Of a stretch of 64,000 bases of DNA, positions 1-9,098 are shown one piece after another (positions within the stretch are counted from its first letter, which is position 1; each line of letters starts with the position of its first letter). Position numbers and translations under genes: made by a program. The stretch is from Microbacterium foliorum (GTDB taxonomy: Bacteria; Actinomycetota; Actinomycetes; Actinomycetales; Microbacteriaceae): assembly GCF_006385575.1 (NCBI RefSeq), contig NZ_CP041040.1, positions 744,001 through 808,000 of the forward strand. The letters run 5' to 3'. The notes beneath the pieces were generated by a model. It ran no database searches, was not told where the DNA came from, and worked only from the letters and a program-made list of their open reading frames with translations.

Positions 1-231
1 GCCGTGCACGCGGTACCCGTACAGCTGTCCCGGCTGCACGGAGGGCAGATAGCCGTGCCACACGAACGCGTCGACCTCTTCGAGCGGAATCCGCTCTTCA
101 TTGCCGTCGTCATCGAAGAGGCACAGCTCGACCTTCTCGGCACCCTCGCTGAACAGGGCGAAGTTCGCGCCCTGACCGTCGAAGGTCGCACCGAGAGGGT
201 ACGGGGAACCAGGCCAGATCTCGCGGCTCAC
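1..231 (-). CDS. glgX: Glycogen debranching enzyme GlgX, N-terminal fragment (cut by window edge)
   Basis: Only the first 77 codons are in the window; the gene continues past base 1. The fragment reads [15 protein letters not shown], then a stretch typical of the CBM48-type N-terminal domain of GlgX/isoamylase proteins, including [18 protein letters not shown] and YGYRVHG. The family hydrolyses alpha-1,6 branches of limit dextrins during glycogen breakdown in the cytoplasm. The GTG start at 231-229 overlaps the TGA of the upstream 94-residue gene in a GTGA motif, so the two are probably translationally coupled. The identity rests on the N-terminus alone; a maltooligosyl trehalose trehalohydrolase (TreZ) is a less likely alternative. 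Confidence 0.82.
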   Translation of the reverse strand, partial: MSREIWPGSPYPLGATFDGQGANFALFSEGAEKVELCLFDDDGNEERIPLEEVDAFVWHGYLPSVQPGQLYGYRVHG

Positions 232-512
232 TGAGCGCGCCGCTTCGAGACGGCGCGGTGCAGGACAGTCCGCACCGCGTCGTGGAAGTCGTGCACCTGA
301 GCGATCTCGTCTGCGTGATGATAAGGGTGGCCCACGTAGCAGACGAAGACCGGATGCACGTGCTCGACGTATCCGACCGGACCTTCGTGGAGCACGACGT
401 ACCGATCGAGGTCGACACGTTCGTAGAGGGGCTCGGCCGGCGTGGAGGCTTTCATGGGAGCCTGGCCGTCCGCGGGCTTGTGGTCATGCGCGGTATGGGT
501 CTTCGCAGTCAT
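228..512 (-). CDS. Conserved small protein of unknown function, coupled to glgX
   Basis: This 94-residue protein is not one I recognise. The start is ATG 512-510 because AGGAG lies just upstream; the reading frame is open further upstream to 542, but without a ribosome binding site there. The N-terminal 25 residues are polar and His/Lys-rich and probably disordered. The rest ([20 protein letters not shown], then [12 protein letters not shown]) is rich in His, Tyr and Val and looks like a compact beta-containing fold, with no membrane segment or signal peptide. Its stop codon overlaps the glgX start by 4 bp, which links it to glycogen metabolism by position only. Confidence 0.6.
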   Translation of the reverse strand: MTAKTHTAHDHKPADGQAPMKASTPAEPLYERVDLDRYVVLHEGPVGYVEHVHPVFVCYVGHPYHHADEIAQVHDFHDAVRTVLHRAVSKRRAQ

Positions 513-689
513 GAGGGCTCCTGTTCTGTTGATGGGCTCCACGCTAAGAGATCCGAGTTCTCAGGGGAACACCATTGCCTCCGCGGGACGAACGCGCTAT
601 GTCGTGAGAGCGGGTCGGGGCAGTGCAATCACCCCGCGGCCACCTGCGAGAATGGAAGCCCCGTGCCGATCCCGAACCGAGGAGCTCCC

Positions 690-2093
690 GTGCAGTACAT
701 CTCCACCCGAGGCGGCATGCAGCCGCTGCCGTACTGCGAGACCCTGCTCGAGGGGCTCGCTCCCGACGGTGGACTGGCCGTGCCCGAGACGATGCCCACG
801 GTCGACGGTGAGACGCTCGAGCGCTGGCGCGCCCTGACATACCCGCAGCTCGCCACGGAGGTGCTCGGGCTCTTCGCCACGGACATCCCCCGCGCCGACC
901 TCGCACGCATGACCGAGGCCGCGTACGAGCCGTTCCCCGAAGAGGTCGTGCCGCTGCGCTCGATCGATGACGACCTCACTCTCGTAGGTCTCTCCGAAGG
1001 GCCGACGCTGGCCTTCAAGGACATGGCCATGCAGTTCCTCGGCCAGGTGGTCGAGTACGCGCTCGAGCGCAAGGGGTCGGTCCTCAACATCCTCGGCGCG
1101 ACCTCCGGAGACACCGGATCAGCCGCCGAGCACGCTCTTCGCGGCAAGGACCGCATCTCGGTCTTCATGCTGTCCCCGAAGGGGCGCATGAGCGCATTCC
1201 AGCGGGCGCAGATGTTCTCGCTCGATGACGAGAACATCCACAACATCGTGGTCGACGGTGTGTTCGACGACTGCCAGAACCTCGTCAAGTCGCTTGCGGG
1301 CGATCTCGACTTCAAGCGCGCTCAGAACCTCGGTGCGGTCAACTCGATCAACCTCGCCCGCATCACCGCCCAGGTCGTCTACTACTTCTGGGCATGGCTG
1401 CGCGCGACGGATGCCGGCGGATGGACCGAGGTGTCCTTCACGGTGCCGTCCGGCAACTTCGGCAACATCCTCTCGGGCTTCTTCGCGAAGGAGATGGGGC
1501 TGCCGATCCGTCGCCTCGTGCTCGCCGCCAACGAGAACAACGTGCTCGACGAGTTCTTCCGCACCGGCGTCTACCGGCCGCGGAGCGCGGCCCAGACGCT
1601 CGCGACCTCGAGCCCGTCGATGGACATCTCGAAGGCCTCGAACCTCGAGCGCTTCATCTTCGAGCTCGTCGGGCGCGATGCCACCCGCGTGGTGAAGGCG
1701 TGGCAGGATCTCGACACCCAGGGCTTCTTCGATTTCACCGCCGATCTCGCTCGTTTCGTCGACGAGTTCGGTATCGTCAGCGGCACCTCGACGCACGCCG
1801 ACAGGCTCGCGACGATCAAGGCGGTCTACGAGGCGACGGGCGACATCATCGACCCTCACACCGCCGACGGGGTCAAGGTCGCCCGCGAGAACATCGAACC
1901 GGGTGTGCCGATGCTCGTTCTCGAGACCGCGAAGCCGCAGAAGTTCGCCGAGACGATCCGCGAGGCGATCGGTGTCGAGCTCGAGTACTCGTCAGAGCTG
2001 CGCGCCATGCTCGATGCTCCTCAGCTCCGCACCGAGATGGCCGACGATGAGCAGGAGCTCCGCGCCTTCGTCGAGGCGAAGGCCCTGCGCTGA
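690..2093 (+). CDS. thrC: Threonine synthase
   Basis: The 467-residue protein is a PLP-dependent fold-type II enzyme that converts O-phosphohomoserine to threonine and phosphate. It starts QYISTRGG, typical of the long (bacterial/fungal) ThrC class. The PLP-binding lysine is K110 in GPTLAFKDMAMQF, followed by the glycine-rich GATSGDTGSAAEHAL. The GTG at 690 was chosen because GAGGAG sits about 5 bp upstream and the family N-terminus begins there; the frame is open far upstream but that part is not family-like. It stands alone here, divergent from the small gene upstream of glgX and convergent with the VOC gene; no other threonine pathway gene is adjacent. Confidence 0.95.
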   Translation: MQYISTRGGMQPLPYCETLLEGLAPDGGLAVPETMPTVDGETLERWRALTYPQLATEVLGLFATDIPRADLARMTEAAYEPFPEEVVPLRSIDDDLTLVGLSEGPTLAFKDMAMQFLGQVVEYALERKGSVLNILGATSGDTGSAAEHALRGKDRISVFMLSPKGRMSAFQRAQMFSLDDENIHNIVVDGVFDDCQNLVKSLAGDLDFKRAQNLGAVNSINLARITAQVVYYFWAWLRATDAGGWTEVSFTVPSGNFGNILSGFFAKEMGLPIRRLVLAANENNVLDEFFRTGVYRPRSAAQTLATSSPSMDISKASNLERFIFELVGRDATRVVKAWQDLDTQGFFDFTADLARFVDEFGIVSGTSTHADRLATIKAVYEATGDIIDPHTADGVKVARENIEPGVPMLVLETAKPQKFAETIREAIGVELEYSSELRAMLDAPQLRTEMADDEQELRAFVEAKALR

Positions 2094-2120
2094 GCCGGAC
2101 CTGCTAGGTCGAGGGGCGAC

Positions 2121-2531
2121 TCACTCGGGGTCGCCGTGCAGCATCCACGGCACTCCGAACCGGTCGACGAGCATCCCGAAACTGCCGCCCCACGGGGGAG
2201 TGTCGAGCGGCATGGTGATCGCCGCGCCGTCAGACAGGGCGTCCCACACCTGCTGCGTCTTCTCCTGCGAGTTTCCGCTGAGCGAGACCGAGAATCCCTG
2301 CGGCGGCTCGAACGGGATGCCGTCGGGGGTGTCTGACGCCATGAGCACCAGGCCGTCTGGCGTCGTGAGCTGCGCGTGCATCACGAGATCGTGCTGATCG
2401 GGGTTCTGCACCATGTCGGGGAACTCGCCGAACACGTTGATCTCGAGGTCACCGCCGAGGATGCCCTGATAGAACTCCATCGCCTGTCGCGCTTCGGTGC
2501 GGAACGAGAGATACGGATTGAGTGTGGCCAT
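2121..2531 (-). CDS. VOC-fold protein, PhnB/glyoxalase-like
   Basis: A 136-residue cytoplasmic protein of the vicinal oxygen chelate superfamily, PhnB-like (also annotated as 3-demethylubiquinone-9 3-methyltransferase domain). The diagnostic start is LNPYLSFRTEARQAMEFYQ, and the end WGGSFGMLVDRFGVPWML is typical of PhnB homologues. The family is paired beta-alpha-beta-beta-beta modules; members rarely have a proven substrate. A GGGGGC stretch upstream of the ATG can serve as the ribosome binding site. It converges on thrC with a 27-bp gap. Confidence 0.85.
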   Translation of the reverse strand: MATLNPYLSFRTEARQAMEFYQGILGGDLEINVFGEFPDMVQNPDQHDLVMHAQLTTPDGLVLMASDTPDGIPFEPPQGFSVSLSGNSQEKTQQVWDALSDGAAITMPLDTPPWGGSFGMLVDRFGVPWMLHGDPE

Positions 2532-2625
2532 GACTGCCCCCAGAGATGTCAGGCGGGGCCGCCGTCGGCCCTGCTGCGGCTCATTCTGCGCCGGGGGTCG
2601 GACATCCGCAAGAGCGACTCCTCGC

Positions 2626-2892
2626 TCAGTCGGGGAGCGCCTTCACAGCGGCCGTCAGCACCTGAGGGACCGTCGGCACGCCTTCTGCCCGGAAGACCTC
2701 TGCGCCCGAGGCATCGCGGATGATGACCGTGGGGGTGAAGCGGATCTCGAGCGCCTCGGCAGCATCCGGCTCCGAGGCGACGTCGATCTCGGTGACGGTC
2801 GCGTCGGGAAGGTAGCGCACCGCATCCGCCACGACCGCGCGGGTTCGAGAGCAGGCTCCGCAGAACGCGGAGGTGACCAGCGTGAGTTCCAT
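2626..2892 (-). CDS. Small thioredoxin-fold protein (CxxC)
   Basis: This is an 88-residue single-domain thioredoxin-like protein. It opens MELTLVTSAFCGACSRT, with the redox pair Cys-Gly-Ala-Cys near residues 11-14, and has the cis-proline strand FTPTVIIRD expected of the fold. It has no signal peptide, so it should act in the cytoplasm as a small thiol-disulfide carrier or reductant donor. The ATG at 2892 is preceded by GAGAGGAG; the longer open frame upstream has no such site. It lies 62 bp downstream of the DUF1801 gene on the same strand and may share its transcript. The partner is unknown. Confidence 0.8.
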   Translation of the reverse strand: MELTLVTSAFCGACSRTRAVVADAVRYLPDATVTEIDVASEPDAAEALEIRFTPTVIIRDASGAEVFRAEGVPTVPQVLTAAVKALPD

Positions 2893-2954
2893 CGCTCTCC
2901 TCTCGGTTCTCGATGTGCAACCCGGCACCGGCCCGCCGTGTTCCCGGAACGAGG

Positions 2955-3353
2955 TCAGAACTCGGTGCGTTTGACGAGGCCCCGATTCGTGCGGATGTGC
3001 TCGTAGTCCCACTGCACGACCCGGGACTCCGACAGCCAGACGGCGAGACGGTCGGTGTCGATCTCTGACGCGTCGACGAATCTCGCCTCGGCCGCCTCGA
3101 ACGAGCCGGAGGCGACGAGCCCGGGCTCGGCGAACGACTGGCCGCTCCAGAACATCAGCCGCACGGCATCCTTCAACCGGTCGTATCCCACGATCGGATT
3201 GCCGTCGAGGAACCAGACGGGGTGCGCGTGCCAGACCTTGGCGGTCGCCTCGGGGAGTCCTCGGTCGATCTCGTCGGCCAGCCGCTCGCAGATCTCACGA
3301 TCTTCGTGTGCGAGCCTCTGGTGGTAGTCGTCGATCTCCGGCGCACGGGTCAT
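2955..3353 (-). CDS. DUF1801 domain protein
   Basis: A 132-residue protein matching the DUF1801 (YdhG-like) fold: an N-terminal helical part (RLADEIDRGLPEATAKVWH), the core AHPVWFLDGNPIVGYD, and a C-terminal strand/helix region. Family members include a proposed iron chaperone and many unassigned proteins, so no function is claimed. The start chosen is ATG 3353, where the family N-terminus begins; no strong ribosome binding site is visible, and the open frame to 3482 would overlap the FUSC gene. It sits downstream of that gene and upstream of the thioredoxin-like gene. Confidence 0.75.
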   Translation of the reverse strand: MTRAPEIDDYHQRLAHEDREICERLADEIDRGLPEATAKVWHAHPVWFLDGNPIVGYDRLKDAVRLMFWSGQSFAEPGLVASGSFEAAEARFVDASEIDTDRLAVWLSESRVVQWDYEHIRTNRGLVKRTEF

Positions 3354-3391
3354 GGTGCGAGTATGCCCCGCGCACGCACTTGCGTCGAGAG

Positions 3392-4402
3392 TCAGGTGCG
3401 AGGCGTCGTGGCCCGAGGGTGCAGCATGCCCGAGAGGGCGCCGAGCGCAGCACCCACGAGGGTGTCGACGATACGCTCCCACGCGACATCCATCGAACCG
3501 ATCTCGCCGGTTGCCGCACCCGTCAGCAGGAGCACGAGCGGCGTGATGAAGACGAGAGCGAGAGCGTAGTGGCGCACCACCACGAGCTCGATCGTGAACT
3601 GCAGGGCGCCCAGAAGCAGCGCCAGCCAGAGACCCGACGGATGCAGCAGGGCGAGCAGCGCGTAGACTCCCGCGCCGACGACGGTCCCGAGCATGCGGTG
3701 CAGTCCGCGCTGCACCGCGGCGCGGCGGGCTGCCGCGACCCCGATGACCGCGACGGCCGATCCGACGATCCAGTACGTCCGCGTTGGGTCGATCACCAGC
3801 CCCAGCAGAACGCCGACGACGGCGACGAGGGCGACTCGGACCACCAGCATGCGCGAATCGGCCGTGAAGGCGGGCCCGGGCAGGAGCTCACGCAGCGGCC
3901 GGGCCGAGATCGACCGTGCGCGAGGGCGCAGAAGTGGCGTCATCGCGATCAGATAGGAGAACACGCATCCGGCCGCGAGCGCGGCGAGGTAGACCATCGG
4001 TGCGATCGGCGAGCTGACGATCACATGGGCCGAGAGTCCGAAGACCAGCACGAAGAAGAGGGGCCCCGGTGGGCCGAGCCGGAAGCCGAACGACAGAGCC
4101 GCGCTGACGACCGCGACCACCACGACGCCGATGCTCACGAGCCATGCGTTCGCAGAGGCAGCGACTCCGAGCGCGGCGCTGGCGATCAGGCCCGCGGCGA
4201 CGAAGGGCAGGATCCTCGCGCGATCGATCACCGGGGCGGTGCCCGCGAAGAGCACCGTGAACGCGCCTGACGCCGCGACGTAGCCGAGCGACGGCTGGCC
4301 GAGCAGAGTCATGACGGCGATCGGCACCGCGATGCCCAGAGCCGCCTGGGTCGCGAGGTGCCAGCGCGGACCGCGCTTGGGTGCCAGGGCGAACAGGCTC
4401 AT
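3392..4402 (-). CDS. FUSC-family integral membrane protein (putative aromatic-acid or small-molecule exporter)
   Basis: This 336-residue protein consists mostly of membrane segments in two clusters: roughly residues 20-145, then 190-310 after a cytoplasmic linker (RPRARSISARPLRELLPG). The two-block layout and the pattern VIGVAAARRAAVQRGLHRMLGT resemble the FUSC/aromatic acid exporter group. The substrate cannot be read from sequence. The start is uncertain: ATG 4402 has GGAGGG only one base away, which is too close for normal use, and the frame is open to 4495. It is divergent from the M20 peptidase gene with about 140 bp between. Confidence 0.75.
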   Translation of the reverse strand: MSLFALAPKRGPRWHLATQAALGIAVPIAVMTLLGQPSLGYVAASGAFTVLFAGTAPVIDRARILPFVAAGLIASAALGVAASANAWLVSIGVVVVAVVSAALSFGFRLGPPGPLFFVLVFGLSAHVIVSSPIAPMVYLAALAAGCVFSYLIAMTPLLRPRARSISARPLRELLPGPAFTADSRMLVVRVALVAVVGVLLGLVIDPTRTYWIVGSAVAVIGVAAARRAAVQRGLHRMLGTVVGAGVYALLALLHPSGLWLALLLGALQFTIELVVVRHYALALVFITPLVLLLTGAATGEIGSMDVAWERIVDTLVGAALGALSGMLHPRATTPRT

Positions 4403-4545
4403 CCCTCCATTGTCTCGCGGTGTCGTCGCCCCGAGTGACGGCCGTGAGCCGTTCCGGTCGCGGTTCGTGCCGCTCCGCTCCGTGCCACGCGGCACGAACT
4501 GCGCCCGGAGCGCGGCTGGAAGCCGATGATCGGCCCGGCGCTACG

Positions 4546-5889
4546 ATGGCCGACGTGACAGAACCTCGACCGGGAATCGCCGAACGGCTCTCGCAGATGA
4601 TCCAGCTCCCGACCGTGTCGGCCGAGCTGGACGAGCGCGGAACCGAGCCGTTCGAGGCCTTCGTCGGACTGATCGCCGACCTCTATCCGCTCGTCCACGA
4701 GCACCTGACGCTCGAGCGGCATACCGATTTCGGACTGCTCTTCCACTGGTCGGGCAGAGGTGCCGGAGCCGACGGGCCGGTCGTGCTGATGGCGCACTAC
4801 GACGTGGTCCCGGTGGATGAGAGCGATCCGTGGACGCATCCTCCGTTCGCGGGCGTCATCGCCGACGGGGTGGTCTACGGCCGCGGGGCTCTCGACGACA
4901 AGGGGCCGCTGATCGTCGTGCTCGAGGCGGTCGAGAATCTGCTCGCCGAGGGGTTAATCCCCGCACGGGACGTCTATCTCTCGTTCGGCGGCAACGAGGA
5001 GACCTTCGGCAGAGCAGCCGAGGAGATCGCGCGGGTGCTCCGCGAGCGAGGCATCGTCCCGTGGCTCGTGGTCGACGAAGGCGGTGCGGTCGTCGAGGCG
5101 CCGCTGCCCTTCGTCCCAGGGCGAGCGGCGATGATCGGCGTCGGTGAGAAGGGCATCATGACGCTCACTCTCTCGGCGCGCGGCGAGGGCGGCCACGCAT
5201 CGGCACCACCCTCTCTCACGGCGGTCCGGCGGGTGGCGAGGGCTGTGGATCGGCTCGGTCCGCGGACGTTCCGACCTCGTCCGTCGAAGGCGATCGGGCG
5301 GATGCTGTCGCAGCTCGGCGCTCAGACCCCCGGCCCCGCGCGGCATCTGCTGCGCCTGCTCGGCTCCGCCCCGCTTCTGACCGGCCGGCTGTTCGCCGCG
5401 CTCGGGGGCGAGCCCGCAGCTCTCGTGCGCACGACGGTGGCTCCGACGATGCAGTCGGGCGGCACGGCGGCCAACGTCCTGCCCTCGCAGGCGTCGGCGA
5501 CCGTGAACATCCGTATCGCTCTGGGCGAGACGACACAGCAGACCGTGCTGCGGGTGCGTCGGCGCATCCGGGATCCGCTCATCACGGTCACCGTCGAGGA
5601 GGCGAGCGAGCCGTCGCCCGAGTCGGCGACCGACAACGCCCAGTTCGCGCTGCTCGCCGATGCGCTCGCGGTCTCGCATCCTGGAGTCCCCGCCGTGCCG
5701 TATGTGATGATGGCGGCTACGGACTCCCGTCACTTCCACCGCTTCGCGCCCGCTGTCTACCGCTTCGCGCCGCTCGACATGTCGAACGCGCAGCGGGCGT
5801 CGATCCATGGCGTGGATGAGAGCGTCGAGATCGCTGCGCTCGAGCGAGGGGAGCGGTTCCATCGGTCTCTCCTCGAGAAGCTAGGGTGA
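4546..5889 (+). CDS. M20-family metallopeptidase (dipeptidase/carboxypeptidase-like)
   Basis: The 447-residue cytoplasmic protein is a zinc peptidase of the M20 family that trims small peptides or acylated amino acids. Metal and catalytic motifs are in place: MAHYDVVPV (first His and Asp), YGRGALDDKG (bridging Asp), GGNEETFGR (catalytic and metal Glu pair), VVDEGG, and a distal His in the ATDSRHFHRF region. The internal GEGGHASAPP stretch belongs to the dimerisation lid. ATG 4546 or GTG 4555 could start it; neither has a strong Shine-Dalgarno sequence, and ATG is preferred. The MFS gene follows after 58 bp and may be co-transcribed. Confidence 0.9.
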   Translation: MADVTEPRPGIAERLSQMIQLPTVSAELDERGTEPFEAFVGLIADLYPLVHEHLTLERHTDFGLLFHWSGRGAGADGPVVLMAHYDVVPVDESDPWTHPPFAGVIADGVVYGRGALDDKGPLIVVLEAVENLLAEGLIPARDVYLSFGGNEETFGRAAEEIARVLRERGIVPWLVVDEGGAVVEAPLPFVPGRAAMIGVGEKGIMTLTLSARGEGGHASAPPSLTAVRRVARAVDRLGPRTFRPRPSKAIGRMLSQLGAQTPGPARHLLRLLGSAPLLTGRLFAALGGEPAALVRTTVAPTMQSGGTAANVLPSQASATVNIRIALGETTQQTVLRVRRRIRDPLITVTVEEASEPSPESATDNAQFALLADALAVSHPGVPAVPYVMMAATDSRHFHRFAPAVYRFAPLDMSNAQRASIHGVDESVEIAALERGERFHRSLLEKLG

Positions 5890-5947
5890 TCTCACCCCCT
5901 GACGGGCGTCTCGCCGCCCGACCCAGCCCTTTCACCGAGGAGCCGCG

Positions 5948-7402
5948 ATGACGCGCACCCGTACTCTGGGAACCCTCGCCACGGTCGTCGGCTTCCTCGC
6001 CTTCGTCGAGTTCACCAGCGGCGTGCTGCAGGGGTACTACACGCCCATGCTCACCGACATCGCGCGGCATCTGGGCATCCACGACGCCGACGTCAACTGG
6101 TTGGAAGGCACGCAGCTCATGCTCTCGGCGCTCGTCGTGCCGGCGTTCGCGAAGCTCGGCGACATGGTCGGTCACAAGCGGATGCTGCTGATCTCGACGG
6201 CGCTGACCGCCGCGGCGGCGCTCGTCCTGCCGTTCACGGACTCATTCCCCGTGTTCCTGATCGGCTGGACGCTGATGGGCTTCTATGTCGTCTGGCTGCC
6301 GCTCGAGATCGCTCTCATCTGGTCACGCTCCCGCCGGATGGAGGGGCGATCGTCGATCACGGCGAAAGCCGCAGGGCTGCTGGTCGCGGCGCTCGAAGGC
6401 GGTGCGATCATCGGTGCTCTCGTCGGCGGTGCGCTGATCGACGTCCTGCCGTTGACGGTCGTGCTGCTCATCCCTGCACTGCTCGTCGTCGTCTGCTTCT
6501 TCGTGATCCTGTTCGGGGTGCAGGAGTCGCCCGATCCGACCGGTGGTGTGTTCGACACGGTCGGCGTCGTGCTGATCTCGCTCGCCCTGATCTGCTTCAC
6601 CGGTGGTCTGAGCCTGCTCCGCCTCGAGGGCGGGCTCGCCAATCCCTGGTCATGGGCGGTCGTCGTGCTCGGCATCCTGCTGGTCATCCCGTTCGTGCTC
6701 TGGGAACTGCGCTGCGACGACCCGCTCATCGACGTGCGCATGTTCCGCTCACCGGCCCTCGGTCCCGTGTTCCTCACAGCCGGACTCTTCGGGGTGAGCG
6801 TGCTGGGAGCCCAGGCCCCGCTCTCGACATTCGCCCGCACCGATCCGGGCGTCTACGGCTATGGCCTCGGAACCACGGGCTTCGCGACATCGCTGATCAT
6901 CGGGCTGTACCTGATCGCGATGATCGCGGGTGCACTGCTCTTCCCTCTCGTCGCTCGGGCGCTGACTCCGCGGATCACCCTGATGGGCGCGTCTCTCCTC
7001 GTCGGCATCGGTTTCCTGCTGTTCCTGCCGTTCCATGATTCGTATCTGCAGGTGGTGACCAACATGGTCGTCGTCGGCCTCGGCTCCGGAGCGCTGGTGG
7101 CGGCGCTCCCCGCGGCGGCGGCATCGGCGGCCCCCGCGACGCAGACGGGTGTCGCGACCGGGCTCACGAACTCGGTCAAGACGGTCGGTGGAGCGATCGC
7201 CTCGTGCATATTCGGGATCGCGCTGCTCAACGGCGTGAGCGGAGCTGTCGAAGGCACCGCCGGGTCGTTCGCCGGGTACGTCACGGTGTGGGTGGTCTGC
7301 GGTGTGACGGCCCTCGTCGCCGCCGCGATCCTGGTCTTCGTTCCGAAAGAGGCCTTCACCGACCGGACGGATGCCGAGGCCGTCGCCACGCCGATCGTCT
7401 GA
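5948..7402 (+). CDS. MFS transporter, DHA2-like drug exporter
   Basis: This 484-residue integral membrane protein has about 14 predicted membrane helices and the MFS motif GDMVGHKRMLL between helices 2 and 3. Motif C-like GGAIIGALVGGALID in helix 5 indicates an antiporter of the drug:H+ DHA2 type. Drug range cannot be told from sequence. ATG 5948 has GAGGAG about 6 bp upstream. It follows the M20 peptidase gene by 58 bp and converges on the hydrolase gene with only 2 bp between stop codons. Confidence 0.9.
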   Translation: MTRTRTLGTLATVVGFLAFVEFTSGVLQGYYTPMLTDIARHLGIHDADVNWLEGTQLMLSALVVPAFAKLGDMVGHKRMLLISTALTAAAALVLPFTDSFPVFLIGWTLMGFYVVWLPLEIALIWSRSRRMEGRSSITAKAAGLLVAALEGGAIIGALVGGALIDVLPLTVVLLIPALLVVVCFFVILFGVQESPDPTGGVFDTVGVVLISLALICFTGGLSLLRLEGGLANPWSWAVVVLGILLVIPFVLWELRCDDPLIDVRMFRSPALGPVFLTAGLFGVSVLGAQAPLSTFARTDPGVYGYGLGTTGFATSLIIGLYLIAMIAGALLFPLVARALTPRITLMGASLLVGIGFLLFLPFHDSYLQVVTNMVVVGLGSGALVAALPAAAASAAPATQTGVATGLTNSVKTVGGAIASCIFGIALLNGVSGAVEGTAGSFAGYVTVWVVCGVTALVAAAILVFVPKEAFTDRTDAEAVATPIV

Positions 7403-7404
7403 CG

Positions 7405-8220
7405 TCAGCCGGGGTCGAGGTCGAGGATCCGGGCGATCTCGGGCCAGGCCTGCACGCCGAGGGCTGCATCGGCAGACGGCGTGCCGCCCCGAGCCATGTG
7501 CACGCCGCCGGTGGAGGGAGACTCGCCGGGGAGGAGCAGCCGATGCCCCGCATCCGGATGCTGCACGACCGTCGTCGGCCTGCCATGGGCCTGACGACGC
7601 TGCGCGATCGCCTTTACGAATGCGGCGCTCGGCCATACGCGGTCGTCGCCACCGGCGATCAGCAGAAGGTCTCCGGAGATCCGCTCGACGGGAATCGTCG
7701 CCGCCTCAGTGAGCGCCGGATCGAGGTTCAGGCTCGACGAGTACAGCGGAAGATACTCCGGCGGATCGGTGGTCGGCGTCCATGCCGGGTCGAATTCGAC
7801 CGCCGGCAGCGGAGAACCTCGCAGAGTCCAGTGCGACGACCACCGCCCCTCTGCCAGCCCCGACCAGACGACGGACGAGGGGGAGACGGCGATGGTCGCG
7901 TCGACCTCGACGGTGGTCGCGGTGACGAGGGCCGCCTCGGCGCCGAAGGACGTTCCGAAGATCGCCACGCGATCGTGGTCTCGTCGCAGCAGCTCGATCT
8001 GGTCGATGAACAGTTCTATCGGAACCTCGTGGGGCGCGGGTCGCTGGCCGATGCCGCCGAACCAGCGGATCGCGCGCACCCGGGCGCCGCGACGGCTCAG
8101 GAGATCGGCGCGAGCGGATTCGAGGCGCCCACTCGAACCGGCGAGCAGCAGTACTGCAGTCCCGCAGGGGCGCTCGGGGGTGGCGTCGTGGATGTCGTCC
8201 GGGGCGATGGGTGAAGTCAC
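7405..8220 (-). CDS. Alpha/beta hydrolase with BAAT/acyl-CoA thioester hydrolase-like C-terminal domain
   Basis: The 271-residue protein has the nucleophile elbow GTSFGAE (Ser near residue 93), an acid region GGDDRVWPS and the catalytic His in PDAGHRLLLPGE, so the Ser-Asp-His triad appears complete. The C-terminal part resembles the BAAT_C domain found in bile acid-CoA:amino acid N-acyltransferases and acyl-CoA thioesterases. There is no signal peptide, so it should act on a cytoplasmic ester or thioester; the substrate is unknown. It ends 2 bp from the stop of the convergent MFS gene, and the coiled-coil gene upstream on the same strand ends 15 bp before its start. Confidence 0.8.
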   Translation of the reverse strand: MTSPIAPDDIHDATPERPCGTAVLLLAGSSGRLESARADLLSRRGARVRAIRWFGGIGQRPAPHEVPIELFIDQIELLRRDHDRVAIFGTSFGAEAALVTATTVEVDATIAVSPSSVVWSGLAEGRWSSHWTLRGSPLPAVEFDPAWTPTTDPPEYLPLYSSSLNLDPALTEAATIPVERISGDLLLIAGGDDRVWPSAAFVKAIAQRRQAHGRPTTVVQHPDAGHRLLLPGESPSTGGVHMARGGTPSADAALGVQAWPEIARILDLDPG

Positions 8221-8235
8221 GTGTTGTGCCTGACG

Positions 8236-8493
8236 TCAGTCGCGGTCGAGACCGAAGGTGCGCTTGACCACGGCCTGCATGTCACGGTCGAGCCCGTCGA
8301 TGCGCGTGTTCACCGTGTCGAAACGGGCGTTCATCTCGTGGCGGAGTCCGCCGATCTGAGCGTTCATCTCGCCGCGGAGTCCGCTGATCTCGGTGCGTAC
8401 GACGCGGATGAACAGGGTCGAGACGACCGTCAGCATGCCGAGCATGAGCGCGGTGAAACACCCGATCATCGTCCAGATCTGAGCGTTGTTCAT
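8236..8493 (-). CDS. Small membrane-anchored coiled-coil protein of unknown function
   Basis: An 85-residue protein with one N-terminal membrane segment (about residues 5-28, IGCFTALMLGMLTVVS), followed by a regular amphipathic helix in which ISGLRGEM, IGGLRHEM and similar units recur at about 11-residue spacing. That is the pattern of a trimeric or tetrameric coiled coil. Its likely topology places the helix in the cytoplasm. The start is ATG 8493; the frame stays open to 8526, and GTG 8502 is possible. No function is claimed. It is upstream of the BAAT-like hydrolase gene and 15 bp from it. Confidence 0.6.
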   Translation of the reverse strand: MNNAQIWTMIGCFTALMLGMLTVVSTLFIRVVRTEISGLRGEMNAQIGGLRHEMNARFDTVNTRIDGLDRDMQAVVKRTFGLDRD

Positions 8494-8646
8494 GAGGTGC
8501 ACCCTGTCATCCTCGCATCGTTCCACTCCGATGATCGGAATCGAGGTCGCTGTATACCGTCATCCCGAGCGGTGGGAGCAACTCGATCGCAGGGCCGCGT
8601 GTGCAGGAGGGGTGGGCGGTGACTCCTCGTCACTGCCCACCCCTGG

Positions 8647-9057
8647 TCAGTCGCCCTGCGCGCGAGGGGGGTTGTGCATGAATTCGACCCGGATGCCGCT
8701 GGCATCCTCGACGAACGAGGCGTAGTAGTCCTCGCTGAACCGCTCGTAGATCTTGGGTTCACGGACAACGGTCCACCCTGCGGCGACGGCGACCGCGTGC
8801 AGACGGTCGACCTCATCGCGGGAATCGACGGCGAATGCGAGATGCTGCCATCCGACGCGTCCGTGCACGTGCGGGCCGCTGCCCTCCTCGCGCGGGGCGA
8901 AGATGATGATCTCGGTCTCCTCGCCGTGATGCCAGGAGATCCCGTTCTCGGCTTCGGCCCCGAACTCATACCCGAGGGCGGTGAGCACGGGGTGGAACTG
9001 CGCGCGCCCGCGCTCGACGTCGTCGACGGTGATGCCCAGGTGATCGAGAAGTGCCAT
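8647..9057 (-). CDS. VOC-fold protein (glyoxalase/bleomycin resistance-like)
   Basis: The 136-residue protein has the paired VOC modules: LDHLGITVDDVERGRAQFHPVL opens module 1, WQHLAFAVDSRDEVDRLHAV opens module 2, and IRVEFMHN closes it. Possible metal ligands are the His near residue 5, a middle His in WQHLAF, and the Glu of VEFMH. Substrate is unknown. ATG 9057 is taken as start because the family N-terminus begins there. It is 41 bp downstream of the siderophore-interacting protein gene on the same strand and could be a distal member of the iron-controlled transcript. Confidence 0.85.
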   Translation of the reverse strand: MALLDHLGITVDDVERGRAQFHPVLTALGYEFGAEAENGISWHHGEETEIIIFAPREEGSGPHVHGRVGWQHLAFAVDSRDEVDRLHAVAVAAGWTVVREPKIYERFSEDYYASFVEDASGIRVEFMHNPPRAQGD

Positions 9058-9098
9058 GCGACCAGTCTTGCAGGCTGGCATCCGACGCCTCGGGAGGC

